Source: Tigriopus japonicus (Eukaryota > Arthropoda > Copepoda > Harpacticoida > Harpacticidae). Taken from it: DNA of 64,000 nt. The stretch lies in NCBI GenBank assembly GCA_010645155.1, contig CM021322.1:9614404-9678403 (forward strand), in the 5' to 3' direction. Below are positions 26,001-40,500 of this stretch, one piece after another. The notes under the pieces were generated by a model that did not search any database, was not told the origin of the DNA, and saw nothing but the letters and a program-made list of their open reading frames with translations. A program made the position numbers and the translations under genes. Within the stretch, counting starts at the first letter, position 1; the number at the start of each line of letters is the position of its first letter.

Positions 26001-29000
26001 CTCAAGAACCAGTGAAAGAGAGAAGCAGTCTTGATGAACTGACTCTTCTCCACAGGAGTCAATAAACGAGGTGGTGCTGAATATTATTGGACTCTCCTCT
26101 CTCTCACTTCTTCATGGCTCCCACCAAAATTGTCACCCAGACTGGACCAAAGCAAGCCATGGCCAATGGATATTAGGGACATACTTCTCCGCTCGTATAT
26201 CTTGGAAATCAGCGACAGGAGATTTTCACTATCTTTGTGTTTGTATCCCTGGACAAATCGTATCTTGCTTTGAAAGATGCTATCTTTGAAAACAGACGCG
26301 ATGTACATAAACAAAGTTAGTCATGGCGGTTCTCTTCCACGAGAGCTCTTTGTGAAAGCTACATGCATATGTTTGTCTGTAGCAGGTAATTTCCGTGCGG
26401 CTTTAATTAGACGACATCCTTCGCACGAACGACAATGCTCCAAAATTGGCGGGTTTGTGAAGAGATTTTCTCAGAGCATGTGTGCAATTTCAAGTTTCGC
26501 GAACACACACAAACTTAGAGCAAAGTGAAATGGATTCTATTTGGTGCGATCACTTGAACGAATAATCCCAACAAACACAGCATTTTTCGTTGTGGTTTGT
26601 CGGGAGATTCGATTGAAAAGTGCACACTGCAAGTGTAAAAGCTCAAGCATGCAATTTGCTTTCATTTGTATTTCCACGGGAAATATGTGTAATTATTTTT
26701 CAATTTGTCTTTGACTCGGGGACCGAGAAACACCCAAGTCCAAATGTTTACCGGGTGAAACGCCATCTTTCGCTCTCTCTCCATCTTTCTCCCTCTGTGT
26801 AGTGTATACTGTGCTACGGGGAAAACTCATCTATTCTTGCTGGCCGAGTGGGATTGGGAGGATTCTCCGCTTTGGGTTCTTTATCATTAACCGAGTAACG
26901 ATGGAGATAATTTTGATAAATTGATCGTTCGTGTTGCACAGCCACCGGTGTCCAAAGCCAATGATTTCGTTTCCACTCTCATTGCATAACCCATAAATAC
27001 ACCTGGGTTATAAGACACCTCTGGCCCTGAAATTAGGCTTGCGCCAAACCGCAAACAGCTGTTGAGTTTATTTACATTGCGGACCCATTGGCTGTGCGCT
27101 TTGTCAATGTGGGAAAACGGCATTTTTTGGCCTAATCCCTAGTCTTCAAAGTGTCTCAGTGTTCTTCGGCTTCAAATGGATTAGCCAAGGATCAACTGAG
27201 TAACTATCTCTTACACATCATTAGTCATTTCGGTGTTCCTTGGTTCATTTAGTCTTTGACTCGTCATATTTTTCATAATATCCCGTCAGGAACACTGGAT
27301 GGACGGACGACGGTGTGGTGTGCCCATCCTCGTTCTCTCTCGAGTACGGAGGCCACATTTCGATGCTTCAGAGCCTACTATTTGCTGTCCAAGCTCATGA
27401 TGTCATGTGTTCTCAACAAAGCAATTATTCTTTCAAGCACCTAGGTCGTCTTCAACTTTGAACTCTAGCCACCACGGCTTTACTAACCGTTGTGTACTCC
27501 GAACGATCTCGGAATAGAACCTCAACTACATATATGTAGTTCATGGATGAACTCTTGAACCCGATGTTTGAGCTTCTCGATCGGTTCGCTCTTTTTTTAT
27601 TTAGATCAACCAAGTGGGACACGTAAGGTGACATTGGCCAGAAACCTCCTTGTTCAAAAGCTAATCACCCACTGGGGTGACCACGACACAAATTAGTCGC
27701 TTCTGGGGTCCGTTTTAAGCTTGGGGTTCCTTAGAGTGGCGCTCTCCACCGAGAATACTACTACTATTTGTTCTTGGCTAAATAATGGTCCATACATCGA
27801 GTTGAACGCCAATCAGTGCATTCCAAGACCCATTGCTCACGACGAAATGCACCTGGACGTTGTCTCATGATGAGTTCTGTTTCTGTTCCAAGTTCAAAGA
27901 AGAGATCTAGTGCTAGAGAAGCCTGCGTTAAGATTTCATTCGTGACTTAATTTAACTTTAGTAAGCTTTTTTGATACCGACTTGATTTGGCTTGTTTGTT
28001 GTGGTATCATATATTCATAGAACGTGGGTTAGTTCTCTAAATATGGTGCTCTAAGCGGTATTGATGATCTCCAAGAACAAAATGAACAGGTTTATTACTC
28101 CTTGGGTCGCCATAAATGTTTTGCATTGACATTTGAGTCTTGCAGGAGCTCCTTTCTCATTTGCCTACATAGATATATAACACATCATGTAAATGCACTT
28201 CAAAGAACGGCAACGGAAATCTTGAATGTCCATCACTTCATGTCATAGTGATAGCACTCGTAAGCAGGCCCAGTAGTTGATTCGGTAGACATTGATGAGA
28301 TCTGTGGAAAAATATTGCTGGCATCACTCATGAAGGAGACAAAGTGGCTTTGAAAACCATTCATAATCCCAACATTGACTTGGCAGCGGGAGACAAACCC
28401 AGTGACACCCACAAATCATGACCACGATCCCTCTTGCTTGCCCTCTCTGGCTCTCAAGCTTCATGGTTTGGTTGGCTTGTTCTCTCTCTCAAAATCCTGG
28501 ACACCCAACTATGGACATTTTCACGCTGTGAAAAAGTTTTCAAGACACATTGTGCGACCAAAGAAGACGACGACGAGGCATGCATAACTTCGCGTCTACT
28601 CGGTTTTGAATTATCTTCCACTCGGCAATTGAAATAGTAACATTGGTTAAAACTGAAACACACTCTTCGCACTACACCCAAGAACAGACCAGTTTGAGCT
28701 TCTCAGCTCACATTTTTGTTCTTACCCGGTGTAGGTGTCATTTTTCTTACTGTGACAAGTCGTGTATATGAAAATGAATTTCGTTTTGGAGTCGCACTCT
28801 TGCCACCAATCATCCTGCTGAGCAGCTTGAGTGGTTCCAGCTTGGTATGAGCAAATCTTCGTCATCGAGGAGGACTCCAAATTAGCAGGACCACATCGAA
28901 GGCGGAGTTATTAAACATATCGGGCTCATGACCAGAATTCCCGTCACAGTCATCGTCTTGGCCATGTCTTCCGTAGTATGTACATACGAGTATGTGCTGG

Positions 29001-31000
29001 CAAGAAGGATTTGTTGAGATGAGAACGACTGGATCTCAAGTTCACACACACCCACTGCATGTATTGTAAGGTTCTCAAACCTGGCCTTTCGTTGAGTGAC
29101 ATTCATTCCCGAAATCCTAGTGTGAACGTACTGTACTCCAAGCAAGCCCCATGAAGCATACTTGAGAGCGGGACTAAAAGCAGGACAAGTTCCTGATCAG
29201 AAGTTATTATTGTGACTTTGGACTTTGAATCCAGGGGAACTGTTGTGATGTGGTATAACTAATAGGATTAGGGAGATAATGGAGCGGGGGGTTTGAGGTC
29301 TAATAATTGTCTTACCCGAGGTACACCCATTGAACCGTATTCTACCTGCACTACTAGTCCATTGCTCAGTCTGGAAGATGGACGTGGCAATGGTATCAAT
29401 CACAAAAAGCGACAACTGTCAATCAAAATCGAAGGGGAATTTCTTAGCAAAGACCCGACAAATTGAGTGAAGCGAGGCCGAGTGGAGCCTCTCCGAAATG
29501 AAATGAATTCAATTCCTCGCTGAAATTAGTTCTGAATTAGGATGATTGGACGGAATGGCCAGCCTTACTCGACACTCATGGAGATGATGATGGTACCAGG
29601 ATACCACGCCCTCGTATTCAAATCAACAGCTCAAAGTAGATGCGATCTGAAATGAAAGTCAGCGGGCATCAAAGTCCCCACATGAACAAACCAAGTCAAG
29701 GTGTTGGTTTTCCACAGATACAGTCGAAACGCTTTTGAAACTAGGGACTGTACACAAAAGAAGCTGAATCCGTGTGTCCGCCCTCATCCCCGCTCAAGGT
29801 AGAGTTCGTAGACATGGTGTACCACCCGAACTGCTACCACTATTTGAGCGTTGTCTCCTTCTGATATCAACCATTGTCATCTCTTTCCACCAAAAACCAC
29901 ACACTGAGATTGGTCTCCTCACCCAGAAGCGGATTTCAGTCAGTCCGACCAATAACAAACCAGCTCCAAGGTGATGGTTGATAGCCGAGGTGGTCCTTTC
30001 TTTCTCCTTTTCTCCCTCTGTAGAAGTCTCCATGAGTCTCTCTTGGATGATGAGGATGAGGATGCTGGTAGTAGTAGAAACGGAGGGAGATAGTAGTGGT
30101 ATGGGGTGTAGTGCAGTTGAGGTAGCAGCAATGTCACTTTTTCCCCTCAGTCTGTCACATAAAGCATCATCTTTTTTGTGTGCGTGGAAAACGGGTATTC
30201 TTTCATTAGAGTAGCCTCGATTATCCACGCTCTTTACCGCCTTTCACAGGACTCTTTGTATCGAGTGTCACAACAACATTCACAACTACGGCGACAAGAA
30301 CGGAGCAGTATTGTACGCGGAGGTTGCGGCCAGATCCATGATTTGGGGTTTGTTGGCTTCATACAATCAACAGTTCTTGTTGTTGTTGATGGCGTCGAAT
30401 CTGTCAGGCCTTGGACAAAGTGAGTGTCACTGGGATGTTGCTCAACTTTGATTCATTTCTTGATGGTTCTCACTCACTCACTCACGCGTTGCCTCAGCGA
30501 CGAATTAACGGGGTCCCATTGAAATTATGAGGCTGAATGGAGAGTCAACACAATGAATGGTCTGGCTAACTTTGACGCCTTGGATGCCAAAATTCGTTCA
30601 GAAAAGGAGGGGATAGAAATGGGCGACATTTAAGAACATTAACAACTCAAAGCAATCACAACCATAATTTAGCCAGACTCTGTTTCTGATCCATACTGAA
30701 TATATTTGATGTTATTGTCTTTCAACCCGTTCAGGTCCCTACCTCATCTGAGCCTGTAAACGCGGAGTTTTTAGTGTTATGCTCGAAACTTGTTTCAGAA
30801 ATGTTCACCCTAGCCATTCGGTCTTGTTCTCTCAAGATTTACAATCGCCTGGAAATTTTCTTTGAATGGGAAGCAATTAGGTGAGGATAACCCTCCCTCC
30901 CACCACCACCACCAACACCACGACAACCCTCAGCCGACCTTTCCAAAGCGATAGATTGTACGAGTCCAAGTCAAAGCCAGTCAGTACCCGTTCCTCCAAC
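20001..31000. other. Gene-poor interval, middle part: no gene supported
   Basis: There are no recognisable domains or matched splice exons. The longest open frames are 23931-24371 plus (146 codons) and 29794-30228 minus (144 codons). Both are low in complexity or lack motifs, and both overlap other open frames. Simple repeats include a CT run near 20690-20702, CGAC/TAGC/TGGC tetranucleotides at 22243-22288, (GAA)n at 25623-25640 and (CAC)n near 30900-30920. No transposon ends or reverse-transcriptase fragments were recognised by eye. Confidence 0.6.
22243..22288. repeat. Tetranucleotide repeat (CGAC/TGAC/TAGC/TGGC)
   Basis: A run of related tetranucleotides, including four exact TAGC copies at 22257-22272. 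It is an imperfect microsatellite in non-coding sequence. Confidence 0.9.
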
Positions 31001-31531
31001 CACCACCCAAGAGGTCAATGTGAGGTACTCAAAGCCTAGGGCGTTACCCGCGTAAGATATGTTGGTGGTCATCCACGTTTTTTGGCATTTTGTCGTCCTC
31101 GTAATCGCTGTCCAACTTTATGGCCTGACGTCGTGTCGACGAGGAGCGAAGAAGGCTCGAGCAAAACACGAAAACGCCGAAAATGAGAGATTGTTTTAAA
31201 GCCTCTTAGACTCGTGTCGAAGACTGCATTTAAAGTACCTCTTGAGCAAGCAAGCAAGTTGCCGAGAAGAGCCCACACAGAAGTTAACTGACCCTGCCAC
31301 GATGTAGATCGACACGAGAGTCCATGATGATCACACATTGTCACCTGACTCAATCTTCCTGGAGAACAAGAGTTCGAAGCAAATATCTGCATTGCGATGA
31401 ACATGCCAAGGGAGACTTGAAAAAATGACATGTTTTAACGTGTCCGTTTGGAGCATTGGAGGTTGTTGGATTTCTCTATTTGTAATGCACGGTGAAGAAG
31501 CACGAGATCCCTGTCTGTCATGATATGGGAG

Positions 31532-31562
31532 AATCATCATCATCATCACCATCATCATCATT
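31532..31562. repeat. (ATC)n trinucleotide microsatellite
   Basis: About ten ATC/ACC triplets in intergenic sequence. Confidence 0.9.
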
Positions 31563-34500
31563 GTCATGACAATGAGAAGGAGGAGGTGGAGGATCGCCAT
31601 CTTCATCTCTCAAGGATTGGTTGGCGCCATGGTTGCTCTCAAAATATGGCACTTACCAATTCGACGTGGTCTCTTATGTTTCCTCTCGCTTTTGTCAAGC
31701 TCGAGCTTCGAAGCTTCAATTCTTTTGAAAACAGATCCAGAAATTGGACGGCTATTTCCACCTCTCGAGCTGACTTCATCATGCAATAACCCTTCTTTGG
31801 TTTACTGAGTAACCTCCAAAATGGAGTATCTTTGGAAGAAAAAGGATTATTTTGGTGCAAGTGTTTCGCTGAATTCATTATCATCATGGAAACGTGGACT
31901 GACCTCTTTGGTAAACATTCATTTCCATTTCCCACCGTTTGGGCATTCTTACCCGATGTTAGTTGTGGATGGATATCGTTCTGCCAACATGATAGCACGT
32001 ACATACAATGCTGATGTAAAACCAACATTTGTACCCCCGAACTCCCATGGGAGGTGTCACACTCAAATATTCCCGTTCCTCTGCCCAAGTGAGTACATCT
32101 TTCTCTTCAGAGAAAAGCTGATTCATCCAGCGAGATTACTGGGTGGTTCCACTTCGCACTTGCTCAACTTATTACCTCGTCATGTTAGGATGAGCCCCAT
32201 TGAAGCACCCCGTGAATTCCCATTCACTCCTGGCGCTTTTCGGACATCAGAGCAATTAGTTGATTGCAAGCAATGGGGGATGACCAAAGTGCATTATTCA
32301 CGCCAATGAAAAATATCAAACATTCATCCTCGCCACTGCAATCAAACTCGAGTGCGAACCAACCAGTTCAACTCGCCCAGCAGGCTTACTTGGTTGGTTG
32401 GCACAACAAACACGATTATGATGAATGACTGGAAGATGATTCGCAATTGATTTACACACTTGGAGATTCCAAAGAGAGGAGCAGCCTAGTTCCATTCTCA
32501 CATCAAGGGTGGGCATCTCCAAGCTAGCAAGGTTACAAACCCATCAGCCAGATGGTTTTGCTGGTTCGTGCGTGCTTCCAGAAAAAGTCGAGATTCAATG
32601 GAACTGTTGTTGAGTTCGTTTTCCCTCAAGAGACCGAACCGAAAGAGGGGATTTATGACTTTTCTGAATGAGACTTCCAATCAGGAAGCAATTGATTGAG
32701 GTCAACAAATGGCCACAGTTGAAAAAGCAATAACGCATCGGGCGATTACCAGACCGAAAAGAGACGACTCTGAACTTGGATCACCAGAAATTTTGTCAGG
32801 TTTATCACTCACGCCCTGTTCTTCAATGAGACGGGAGGTATACTTCAATCAACCAAGAGTGGAGTCGTCCATGTAACCAAATGCAGAAGCTGGCTTGGCA
32901 CCTTTCTTGTGCCCGAAAAACTCACATCGGCCATCAATCCCAACCTTATTCAGTGACTAAAGGACCCCTCAATCGTTCAACAGTTCATTAACAAGGCTAT
33001 TTCCAACGTTCGCTTTTCAACAACCAATCACTAAAAAAGGCGTCCAAAGGACTTCAGAGGGATGAGATGAAGTGAGTCGATATCTCAGAGGAGTTGATAG
33101 ACTTCCATGTGAGTTGCAATTGAATGTGATGTCATGGATGCCGTTGAACTCGGTAAATGACAATGCAGACCAAGACGTACAAACTCTTCTTTTCGTGTCA
33201 TCTAACTCGTCCACTAATTCGGCCTCATTCATTTTGACTAATTTGACATTAAAGCGGTCCTGAAATTTCGGCTTTGTTAATGTTCATCCATGGCCTCTCA
33301 TTATCGGTGAGAGACCGCATAAAGCTTGTCAAGGCTAAACACACGTACATTAACTCTGACAAAGTAGGAACAAGACATTGCTACATACGTTTAGAGGACT
33401 GTTTTTTTTTATATTTCTTCTTGCAGTTACAACTATAGTTTAATGCCAAACTGAAAAACAATATTATGTAGTCGAATCAGTCTGTCCGAGGTTTGGACTT
33501 GGATATTCAACAAACGGTTAGTTCCTTGCCTAAGAAGAAATAGTCGAAGGCGAAGAAGAAGAACGAGTTAATGTGCGGTTAAAAAGGTTGGAGGCAACAA
33601 AACGAAAAGGGGCTTTTAATGTGCCATAATGAAGGTATGTTTAGAGGTGCTAAAGTTGTGAATAGGGAGCCATTTCTGTGGCTTCTCACTGCCCTTGTAT
33701 TAGCTAGGCCACACATAAATCGTTGAAAATAGGATTTTCTTACAGAACTAAACATCTCAAAAATTCCATCATCCAACCCAAAGCCTGGGTGTTGGTTTAT
33801 ATTTCCTTAATTGAAAGTCGTGGTTTGTCCATTTCCAGATTAGTATCGTTCAATCCTTTTCTCAAGGGATGTGAATTGAAGTTTATCAAAGTTAGTTCCG
33901 AGGTTGCCAACTTCACCTTCCGTCTCACTTTTCCATGTGTGAGTTCGTTTTATCGCTCTACGGATTAATGAGTGTTTTATCGAGTCCGTGAGAGCTCAAG
34001 AATCTATGTATAGGCACCAGCCAGCTTTTTGTAACCTGGATTAATTTGCTTGGAATTTCTCACCGAGCCCCAATTGCTGCTCAAGTGGAGAAAACATCAT
34101 TCCCCTTTACTCTTAGACACTAGGGAGGTCCATTCATGGCGAGTAGTTTAATGTGTAATCTTAGACCAAAACCAATGTGAGACCTGTTCCCATGACAAAA
34201 CAGACCCTTAGCACAGTTAATGCAGTCATAATTGATCGAATGAGAAGATCCCACACATTTGCAAGAACCAAAACAAGAAAATACACGCATGAATACGGAC
34301 TTGATTCTTTTCTTTCCTTACTTCAAGAGGTTCCAACTTTTGGCTAATAGAACTGACTTCGTCACCTTTGAATTTGAAGAGGTCGCCAATGTTTGAATGT
34401 CTCGACCTTTTGGAAGCAAACAGGCAAGTTGTGTCCATTATTGGCCAAGCACTCGGTAAAAAATGCGTATTGTGGACTTGGATCGCAGTTATAGTATGTG

Positions 34501-37500
34501 TGTGGTCTTGGAGATGATGTGTTCGAGGGGGTTGGAAGTAAGCAGGATCAACCACAGCACTGCCTAGAGGAGCTGTGATTACAAATTGTTTCACACGAGA
34601 CTCAATTTTCTTGAACACGTTTTTGTGGCGGGCTTTGTTCATACCTAATCGTGCCCATAAACCCCCACTTTAATCAAACTCTTCGATCAGTGTGGGCTCT
34701 TAAAATTCTTTCACCATCTTAGCACCAGGTCCTTCTCATCAGCCTCATAATGAATCGTACTCTATGAATGTGTGGCACACATCAGTATTTTTGACTCTGC
34801 GGATAAGGATATGCTTTAAAAAAAGTGTATTAGTGGCATGCAATCGCTCAAGGGTGTCTCCGTTAGGTTTTGCACGAGCGAAAAAAAGTGTTGGTTTAAA
34901 CTTTTTCCATGCTTGTCAGGGCCGTGACGTTTTTGGGTTCGGATAGAAACTTGGTTGGTCTTGAAAAATCATTTCCCTCTTCAACTACGACAACAGCGAA
35001 GTTCCCATCACAAAAGAGTGGCGATGTCAAAAAGCCTCAAAAAAATTAAATTTGGCACGAAGAATTTGGGGAAACTCGGCACCGCTCATGGATGGAGGAG
35101 CTCCAAATGGCGTTGGAAAACGTTCTAAATTACAGGGTAAGCTCAAACAGACACCACCTCCGTCATCGGCGTACGACTTGAGTTCATAATACTACTACTA
35201 TCTTCGCCAGAACCAAGAAGCCTTTGTTAGGACGAGGCGACCATTCTTCAACTTTAGTTAGCTAGTCGGCATTTCATATGAGATGCCGCTTGCATAAGGC
35301 ATAAAACGAGGACGGGGCCTGTTCTCCCACAGGTCTAGAAATGTATCTCGTATTCAAACCAAATTCAACTCCTAAAAGAGCTAGATTATTAAAGCGTGTG
35401 AATTATTGAAGTTGGTTAAATGGCAGCTTGGCCGAAAGACGAATTTCACAGTGGATTTCGCGAGCGGCCTCACACTCGTTTAATTGAAAACATGACCCTT
35501 GAATTAAGTTTCGTTTGAGCGGATGCGCGAGAAGGAACGAAGGAGGAGCAGAATATGAAGAAGGCGAAAGAAGAGCAAAGGTAAGAAGATCTCGCCAACT
35601 CACGCTCACCTGGAGGCAAAAATGCCACTTCGTTCACGAGTCAGCACCAAACTCTCACACCTATGTACTTACTGACGATGATGCCTTGAATGCCGCTAAC
35701 TTACAGTATGCATTATACAGTGCCCACGTAGGTAGAGTTCGTACATTGATTGTTGTTTTGGAAAGCGCTGGGTTGGGGTGCAAATTTCAGCCCACATGCG
35801 AGTTGAGGCTAAACCGGGGAAAAACTCATTACCTCGATTACCAAGGCTCACTCACTGGTATGGAGAAATGGGTCCCAAATTTGCCATAATGTGCTCATTG
35901 GAGGTATTCTGTCCAACCAATGAGAAAGTAGAAATGGGGGTACTTTGAAAATTCATGGCAGTAAATGAAGACACGGGTTATAAATGTGAAGGGATTGAAT
36001 TTTAAATATGGATGAACTTTGGTGGACAAGAATATGGTCGCTGAGTTGGACCGACATTTTCGACACCATAGCGATGCCTTGATTTATAACCTGGTAATTA
36101 AAAGTCATCCAAAGTGCTCCGAGGTGTTTTGCCCAAAATCATCCTCATCGCTTCATTCACTTTTCTGCACATTTTCAGCTTCTTTGTGTCCAATGTGGTT
36201 CGTACTTGCATGAGTCTTTTTTTGAGACCTGTCGAAACCGAGAAAAGGTCCTTTTGTGTGTGGCTTTCAGCCTTGCAGCGAAGAAAATAGGTGGTGCACC
36301 ACAATGGGACCCTTATAATTTTGGGACTGAATCTTGCCATTTTTTTGCAAAATTACATAGCATGTGTCATACGTTGACTGAAGGGAGAGGGGGAGAGGAA
36401 GGTAGTAGGTTTCTTTTTTGCAACAATCGTCCTCGTCGTTGTGGGTAGAAATAGGCATGCAATAATCCCATCTGTGAAAAAAGCTGAATTTCTTCTAATT
36501 CAAGGGGAGCCGAGGGTAAAACACACCGACGGACGATGAAACTTTTTAGCCGTCATGATCCACATTTTTTTCGCACTGGATTCGCCTGACTTGAAGAAAC
36601 TAGCCAACCATTCACTTCCAATATATGAAGATGCATTAGCTAGCAACACGATGAGGGTACAAATAATTTCTTTTCAGAACTTTTCCAAGCTTGTTTGTTG
36701 TTCATGGCTACATTCCAGATAAGCCAACAAGAGATGCAAAATATGATGGTGTGATCTTGTCATTCCTCGGCCAGTTTAGGCATAGAGAGAGAGTACAAAT
36801 ATCCTCTAGCTTTGAAGTTCGCCCTGTTGACAGAGATGGCGGTGTTGGGCCATTACTAGGCACAAATGACACATCCCCAAGTCATCAAGATCGGAGGACA
36901 GTTTGAATAATAAGACCTATTTTGGAGTTGGTCATTTCATCCCTCTCTCGCCTTCTCCTTCTCTTTCTTTCCTTCCCGTTTCTTTGGTGCCTCCCGGTGA
37001 TGATGAGTCCAGGGGTGCCAAGAATGCTTGGCCGATGGTTGGCAGGAGCATTCCACCATGTCGATTTGTGAATTGACCAAAACTGAGATGCTTATCATCA
37101 TCACCAGTAACAGCCTAGTGTCCTCTACCGGGTCCACACACTCACACACACTCACTTACGTACACCTCATACTCGCACTCACCTTCTCCTCCAGAGTGAT
37201 ATATGGAATGATGGCTGTAAATCTTTGTCACGGAGACATATTCAAGAGAGAAGTTAGCTCAGCAGCTCACTTCGGTATCAGTGGAACATGAAGGAGCTAG
37301 ATTCTGAAGGGCTGCTATTGAGCCCTTAGTTTTCAGTAGCACTGCCACAATGCCGTGTATTTTTGGTTTAGCCCCCACAACACCTTTACTTCCAATGATA
37401 CGACTTGGTTCTCCAAAACGGGAGTCATTTATCCAATACTACTACCAATTTCTACTTCCAGAGGGCGTTCGCGACCATGAGTTGTAAAATCGCTCCTTCA

Positions 37501-37538
37501 TTTGGATATGGTAGATATGTCGTGAATGACGGAGAGGG

Positions 37539-37587
37539 ATGGTTGGTTGGTTACTTGACTGACTGACTGACTGGCTCGATGGATGGT
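37539..37587. repeat. Compound tetranucleotide repeat (GGTT, GACT, GGAT)
   Basis: Three short tetranucleotide runs follow one another in intergenic sequence. Confidence 0.85.
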
Positions 37588-40500
37588 TCGAAATTCCAAT
37601 TGAAATGGAAGTGGCGAGATGCCAATCTCTTCTATGAATGATTGAAGGCTGAAGTGAGCTACAGGTCATCGCATCATTTCATCTCAAAATGGTTATCGAT
37701 CTTTGCCTACCCTAGGCTCTAATGCGTTGAATTGTGCTGATAAAACGTTTTTGACACCTTTGATTTCATTTCGAGATGACAGCCAGCTCATCAAGACTTC
37801 TTCGTCTTCTTCATCATCATGTCTTCCAACCCACCGAAACATCTGACTCCTTGAGACGCTAAAAGCTAAAAGCTCGTGCCAGTTCTCAATCAAGAAACCT
37901 CAAGTCAAGCAGCCATCACTGACGATCGTTCGTACAGTAAGTACGTGCGTACGCTTGGACAAATCCCAAGCCTTGAATACAGCCAAAGAAAAAATGGACT
38001 CGACTTGAAGCCCCTATTGAGTATTGACGAGGAGGGGGATAATGCACTTGCCGCAATCCAACTTTGAGTGACTTTCTATTTAATCCTGTTTGTGTGAGCT
38101 TTGGGGAATCTGGCTCAATTTATCTTTGCTCATGTCAATTCCAATGACCAGATAATCATCATCTCTTGTGGTTGTCTGCTCATGCGCTCTAAACAACCAT
38201 CACCGTCGCCTTCGTCATGATCATCTAGATTTGTGTGCACTTCTCGTATTGAGCGTAGTATTGTACACAACTTATTATGTTGGTCATGATTTTTTGACCC
38301 CCATTTTACTCTAACGAACACCACCGTGCTTTTGAACCCAATTCCAGGCAGATGGTCCTGGAAACCCACCAGAGAATGCTCCCAAACCTCGAGATAATCA
38401 TCGCGAGGTTCATCACTATTCAACAATGCCAGGCAATTGAAATGACTGGGCAAAACTTGGGATCTATGGTCAGGATGAGCGGAAATCGCATTTCTTCAGC
38501 CTCACTTCATCATGTCGATGAAGAAGACGAAATGTGTGTTCAAGGGTGAACGAGAGTGGTAACTCTAAGAGGTTTCAGAGCAGTACATTTCACCTCCCAA
38601 AAGTGGGCATCATCTTTGTTAAAGCTCCCACTTTGGTTCACACTGGGCCTCAAACAGATGAGTCGTGAACAACTAACGATTTCCATTTACAGACCATGAG
38701 ATGAAAGTCATGCTGAAGCTCCGGGCATGGAAGATCTATTGGAAACAAACCATGATTTGTTTCGCTTACTGGAAACTAGATAGAATTGTCGGCCTCCTTA
38801 CCATTGCACACCACCTTCTTTCCCTCCTCCCTCACTTCATACCCAATAGTTAAGGTGTCATCTCTTGAGTCCAAGGGCAAATTTCGGGAGACTTTTGATG
38901 GCATTTTGGCCTCTCAAAGATGGAATGCATAGATAATCACGCATAGAGTTGGGACAGCTTTGTTGTCGTAGAAAATTGTTGTGGGCATCCAAAATTTGAG
39001 GGAAAGTGTCCCGTGCGTTTCTTATTTTGCAACATTGAACTTTGCATACATTGTAATGACAAGAAGTTTTCAAACACGTTCATGCAGCAAACTTGACTGA
39101 AGAAGAGGTTGCGTGCTGTAAAAAAGAGAGTTCCAAGAGAGTAAGGCCCGAAGTACAAAAATGTTCCTTTCAAAACCTCTCTTCTTGTCTTGCAAAGGAT
39201 TGAAACGAGACATTTTTTCGGCGAGAAATAAATCTTGAAAAGTTGTAGCAGTTGCTTAACGTCCGCAGATTTCAGCTTCGAGCTATTCCGCTTCCCCTGT
39301 TTGTCATTTTAAATCCCCATTTAGAAGATAGCGCCTTGTGGGCTTAATTCCTTATCATATGCTGGAAAAAATTAGCATACAAAATGAAATTCGTCGATTT
39401 TGATGAGCTCAGCTCAAGCAGAGACCTCCAACGAACGAACGCCCTGCATTGTTGAGCGGAGTTAGTCCTCGGAATCTGTGGCCACAGATGGGTGGATGGA
39501 CTTCTTGTTAACTTGAATCGGGGGATATCCAAACACTTGATTTCTAGCTCAGTCTCGTCCGACTCTTTCTCTTGGGTTCATCCCTTTTGACATGGATTAT
39601 TGGTCTTGGGGCTTAAATTGTTTACACAACATGACACAAAACCCGCAACATGTGCAATAAATGTCGGGGAAAGGGATTTCAATAATATGCTAGATACAGT
39701 TTCAAATTTCCAATTCAAAGTCAGTCGACAGCGAGTGCCATTGTGGTCGCAAGTGTGACATGCACACGAATTCGAGGCAATACAACGAAGTGGCGTGATG
39801 TTAACCAAAGTTTCCCCTTGTTAAGCATCTCACTAGTTCTGTTCCCTATGGCTCTGCTTTCAAATACTCGATTGCACTTGCTCTTATGACTAGACAGCAG
39901 ACATTCGAATAATGTAACGTACCTCGTGTACATGAAATACTTACTTGCTCATCTTGTGTCTTCTCTTTGGATTCCCCCTCCCTGAAAAACTTCCCAAAAC
40001 ATGCTATCTTCATTCAGAAGAAGTGAGTTCATGTCAACTCATCGCAGAGGAAATAGTGGGGAAGAGCAGCCAAACGACAACGAGGACGAAAAGAGATGGG
40101 GAACAAGGGGGAGGGAAAGAGGAAGGAAGGACGGAAATTATCCCAATTACATCATGATTCAGATTCACTCACTTTCCGGCGTTAGATCCGCTCCCCCATG
40201 CGACTTGGGATCCAACATTCACCGGGCGGTCCACTTAACAGAAAGTGATCCTTGGTGGTTCCACTATTGAAGGCATGTCTGGAGCCAAATTTGGCTCGAA
40301 ACCTTTTAATGCTGTGATTGGTTACAGGTGCTTGATAAGTCTTCCCACATCGAAGCCTATCAAAGGTGCTACCTGAAGATACTGAAAAGGAGATCCTCCT
40401 ACTCTCATTATAAATGCAGCACGGACCACCATTAACGATTTTTTCATGACCATTCACGTGGAGTCAAGCATTACATGGCAAATTATGGTGGTTGCAACAA

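Noticed and set aside
29794..30228. 144-codon minus-strand frame
   Set aside because: Low complexity, Ser/Thr/Ile-rich, several other open frames overlap, and no motif or splice support.
31821..32309. 162-codon open frame from ATG, plus strand
   Set aside because: No domain, no signal, and a 149-codon frame overlaps it on the other strand. Frames of this size occur by chance in the window.
35515..35889. 124-codon plus-strand frame with a good internal donor (GCAAAG|GTAAGA)
   Set aside because: No ATG in frame at its start, no matching acceptor exon found and no recognisable domain.
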